Below, in pieces: positions 5,567 to 6,818 of a DNA stretch of 6,818 nt. A program made the position numbers and the translations under genes. This stretch comes from CAZPWQ01 sp964590495. GTDB lineage: Bacteria; Bacteroidota; Rhodothermia; Balneolales; Balneolaceae. Within the stretch, counting starts at the first letter, position 1; every line of letters begins with the position of its first letter. The notes beneath the pieces were generated by a model. That model did not search any database. It saw only the letters and a program-made list of their open reading frames with translations, and was not told where the DNA came from. The stretch covers positions 1 through 6,818 of the forward strand of contig CAZPWQ010000154.1 in NCBI GenBank assembly GCA_964590495.1, given 5' to 3'.

Positions 5567-6124
5567 ATGGATACGGTTAAAATTACAGAGTTGCTCAACG
5601 CACATTCATCCGGAGACCAGGGCGCTCTTGATGAGTTGATGCCGTTGGTCTATGATAATATGCGGGATATGGCTCACTACCGGTTACTTGGCGAGCGAGC
5701 CGGTCATACCCTCAATACCACTGCACTTGTTCATGAAGCATACCTGAAACTGGTACAATTCAATCGCATAGACTGGGAAAACCGGGCTCATTTTTTTGGT
5801 ATTGCATCTCAGGTAATGAGAAATGTTCTTGTCGACTACGCTGTCAAAAAGAAAGCGGAAAAAAGAGGCGGAGACAGACAGCGTGTGACGCTGGGAAAAC
5901 AGGATATTGCTACAGAAGTAAATTTATACGAAATCCTGTCCATCCACCAAGCCCTGGAACGACTTGCTGAAATAGACGAACGCCAGGTAAAAGTTGTTGA
6001 ATGCCGGTTTTTCGGTGGCCTTACTCTCGAGGAAACCGCCGAAGCCCTGGATATTTCCACCGCAACCGTCAGCCGCGACTGGAACATGGCAAAAGCCTGG
6101 CTGAACCGCGAACTGGCGGGGTAG
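5567..6124 (+). CDS. ECF-type RNA polymerase sigma factor (PF07638/TIGR02999 type)
   Basis: A 185-aa sigma factor of the extracytoplasmic-function class. Region 2 spans about residues 20-97, with LNTTALVHEAYLKLV (49-63) and HFFGIASQVMRNVLVDYA (75-92), the signature of the subgroup usually encoded beside Ser/Thr protein kinases. Region 4 lies at about 125-182, with the DNA-binding helix-turn-helix in LTLEETAEALDISTATVSRD (152-171). The start is supported by AAAGGTGA (5553-5560) six bases before the ATG. The downstream kinase gene begins at 6693, with a four-helix-bundle ORF between. No anti-sigma gene is seen, and in this family control is thought to involve the partner kinase. A degraded copy of the last codons follows the stop codon. 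Confidence 0.93.
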   Translation: MDTVKITELLNAHSSGDQGALDELMPLVYDNMRDMAHYRLLGERAGHTLNTTALVHEAYLKLVQFNRIDWENRAHFFGIASQVMRNVLVDYAVKKKAEKRGGDRQRVTLGKQDIATEVNLYEILSIHQALERLAEIDERQVKVVECRFFGGLTLEETAEALDISTATVSRDWNMAKAWLNRELAG

Positions 6125-6175
6125 TCAGAGCGCGTGGTGTAAGGTATGGTTGTGAACAGAAAACTGGCGATTTAG
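6124..6175 (+). pseudogene. Possible decayed duplicate of the sigma gene 3' end
   Basis: The last 24 bases of the sigma gene (6101-6124, coding LNRELAG-stop) align without gaps to 6152-6175 (VNRKLAI-stop) at 17 of 24 positions, including exact TGAAC, AACTGGCG and the TAG stop. Weaker collinear anchors extend upstream: AAG..TGG at 6141-6149 matches the K-A-W codons, with two extra bases after the Leu codon, and GTCAG..CGCG at 6124-6134 matches the S-R codons near 6068. This looks like a remnant of a second sigma 3' end, although chance similarity over so short a stretch is possible. Confidence 0.35.
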
Positions 6176-6191
6176 TTAATACAATGAAGAC

Positions 6192-6220
6192 TGGAATATT
6201 GGAAGATTGGAATAATGGAA
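6192..6220 (+). repeat. Left inverted arm, TTGGAATA-type octamers
   Basis: Degenerate 8-bp units (TGGAATAT, TGGAAGAT, TGGAATAA, TGGAA) on the + strand. The ATG of the four-helix-bundle gene (6215-6217) lies inside this arm, so in RNA the start codon would be paired with the right arm. Confidence 0.8.
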
Positions 6221-6619
6221 AGGCGAAACATAAATAGAGGTTTTAAAAAATTACGGGTCTGGAAGAATGCAGTAAATCTGTATGTACTAACTTGCAGATT
6301 ACTGGGGAAATTTCCTTTTGAACTGAAGAAGACTGCCGGAAATTGTCTGGATTGTTCTCACAGCATCAGCAGGAATATTGCAGAAGGATATTGTAGAAAA
6401 AGCATACGAGAATATCTGTACTTTTTGAACATAGCCTTAGCTTCAAGTGGAGAATACCACTCCTGTATCTATAGCTTTTATAAAGCAGGTCAGCTCACTA
6501 AAGAAAAATATGAACAATTGGATAAACTACATTATCAAATGGAAAATGAATTAATCCAGCTCATAAAATCCATACAAAAGAAGACAAATGATGATACCTG
6601 GGAGGATACATTTACCTAA
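6215..6619 (+). CDS. Four-helix-bundle protein (S23/TIGR02436 family)
   Basis: A 134-aa protein with the hallmarks of the family first known from ORFs inside 23S rRNA intervening sequences: FKKLRVWKNAVNLY (10-23), KFPFE (32-36), SISRNIAEGYCRKS (50-63), EYLYFLNIALASSGEY (66-81) and a C-terminal helix to about residue 122. The fold is a four-helix bundle that forms pentamers in known structures; the biochemical role of stand-alone members is unknown. Its reading frame is more AT-rich than the sigma gene before it. Translation would start at an ATG inside the left inverted arm, with only GGA as a weak ribosome binding site. The gene interrupts the sigma-kinase pair. It also resembles the Avd accessory protein of diversity-generating retroelements, but no reverse transcriptase or template repeat is present. 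Confidence 0.88.
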   Translation: MERRNINRGFKKLRVWKNAVNLYVLTCRLLGKFPFELKKTAGNCLDCSHSISRNIAEGYCRKSIREYLYFLNIALASSGEYHSCIYSFYKAGQLTKEKYEQLDKLHYQMENELIQLIKSIQKKTNDDTWEDTFT

Positions 6620-6635
6620 TTCCAAGCAACCCTTA

Positions 6636-6664
6636 TTCCATCGTTCCAATATTCCAATATTCCA
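6636..6664 (-). repeat. Right inverted arm, TTCCAATA-type octamers
   Basis: The unit TTCCAATA is repeated at 6644-6651 and 6652-6659, followed by TTCCA. The 29-bp arm is the reverse complement of 6192-6220 apart from three positions, one of which would be a G-U pair in RNA. Further degenerate units continue outward (TTCCAAAT, GTCCCAAT, to about 6675) and a stray ATTCCA lies at 6620-6625. Confidence 0.8.
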
Positions 6665-6692
6665 AATGTCCCAATTCTAAACCATAGCAATT

Positions 6693-6818
6693 ATGAAGTC
6701 CGATCGCTGGAAAAAAATCAAAACGATCTTCAATAAAGCCCTCGAACTTGAAGATACCGAACGGAAAGCTTATATCAATGAAGCATGTGGAGAGGATGAT
6801 GAGCTCAGAGAAGAGGTA
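6693..6818 (+). CDS. Ser/Thr protein kinase, N-terminal fragment (runs off window)
   Basis: An open frame of 42 codons beginning MKSDRWKKIKTIFNKALELE and continuing through ERKAYINEAC to DDELREEV at the window edge. This matches the pre-kinase N-terminal segment (W-x2-[IV]-x2-[IV]F-x2-ALEL, R-x2-[FY][IL], C-x-D-x2-LR-x-EV) typical of Ser/Thr kinases encoded downstream of PF07638-type sigma factors. Those proteins usually continue with a Pkinase domain, a membrane segment and often TPR or beta-propeller repeats. None of that is visible here, so the catalytic identity is inferred from the N-terminus and the neighbour. No Shine-Dalgarno precedes the ATG. The right flank of the four-helix-bundle element ends 28 bp upstream. 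Confidence 0.75.
   Translation, partial: MKSDRWKKIKTIFNKALELEDTERKAYINEACGEDDELREEV

Larger units (their letters stand above)
6192..6664. mobile_element. Putative IVS-like element: four-helix-bundle ORF between inverted octamer-repeat arms
   Basis: A 473-bp unit bounded by 29-bp arms (6192-6220 and 6636-6664) that are inverted copies matching at 26 of 29 positions. Each arm is a degenerate tandem of about four 8-bp units of the form TTGGAATA. The unit holds the S23-type ORF and little else. This is the layout of intervening sequences in some bacterial 23S rRNA genes, where terminal stems enclose a homologous ORF. Here it lies between a sigma gene and a kinase gene. No transposase is present and no convincing target duplication abuts the arms, so mobility is inferred. 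Confidence 0.5.

Noticed and set aside
6192..6220. CRISPR-like repeats
   Set aside because: The units are 8 bp, contiguous and without spacers.
6001..6237. Frame overlapping the sigma 3' end and the four-helix-bundle start
   Set aside because: Out of frame with both genuine genes; its tail only reads through the octamer repeat and it has no start signal.
6192..6664. Diversity-generating retroelement, because Avd proteins are also four-helix bundles
   Set aside because: There is no reverse transcriptase, template repeat or variable repeat, and the sequence fits the S23 family directly.
6192..6664. Conventional insertion sequence
   Set aside because: No transposase domain is encoded and the arms are tandem octamers rather than ordinary transposase-binding ends; no flanking target duplication adjoins both arms.

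Overview
The window looks like chromosomal DNA from a moderate-GC bacterium of the FCB group, most likely a Balneolota/Rhodothermota relative. The basis is the combination of a PF07638/TIGR02999-type ECF sigma factor upstream of a Ser/Thr kinase gene, an S23-type four-helix-bundle ORF with its own flanking repeats, and the style of the proteins. The lineage is inferred; no rRNA or other marker gene is present.

Layout. (1) 1-870: a TetR-family regulator on the + strand, divergent from a gene of which only the first 17 codons are visible. Two inverted repeats built from the same half-site (AACATAC/GTATGTT) lie over the two facing start regions, giving a self-contained repressor and target module. 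(2) 871-899: a hairpin shared by the convergent tetR and methyltransferase genes. (3) 5297 down to 900, - strand: five co-directional genes with gaps of 34-75 bp, probably one operon. In order of transcription they are a small exported protein with a C-x6-CP motif, an exported TPR protein rich in histidines, the membrane enzyme MddA (methanethiol S-methyltransferase, forming dimethyl sulfide), an OsmC-family protein and a soluble SAM-dependent methyltransferase. The first three have GAGGTAA ribosome binding sites; the last two have none. (4) 5298-5566: a divergent intergenic region with a perfect 8-bp-arm dyad. (5) 5567-6818, + strand: ECF sigma factor, four-helix-bundle protein and the first 42 codons of a Ser/Thr protein kinase.

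How the parts may work together. The minus-strand operon combines sulfur-volatile methylation (MddA) with a peroxide/thiol-chemistry protein (OsmC), a second methyltransferase and two envelope proteins. This suggests handling of a reduced sulfur compound or an electrophile, but only the MddA step has a specific assigned reaction. The sigma factor and kinase form a known type of signalling pair without a classical anti-sigma gene.

The most unusual part is 6068-6700. A decayed second copy of the sigma gene's last codons follows the sigma stop. It is followed by a 473-bp unit (6192-6664) in which the four-helix-bundle ORF sits between 29-bp inverted arms, 26/29 complementary, made of 8-bp TTGGAATA-like repeats. 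This is the architecture of the intervening sequences found in some bacterial 23S rRNA genes, here placed inside a protein-coding operon. There are no rRNA, tRNA, CRISPR or recognisable transposase genes.
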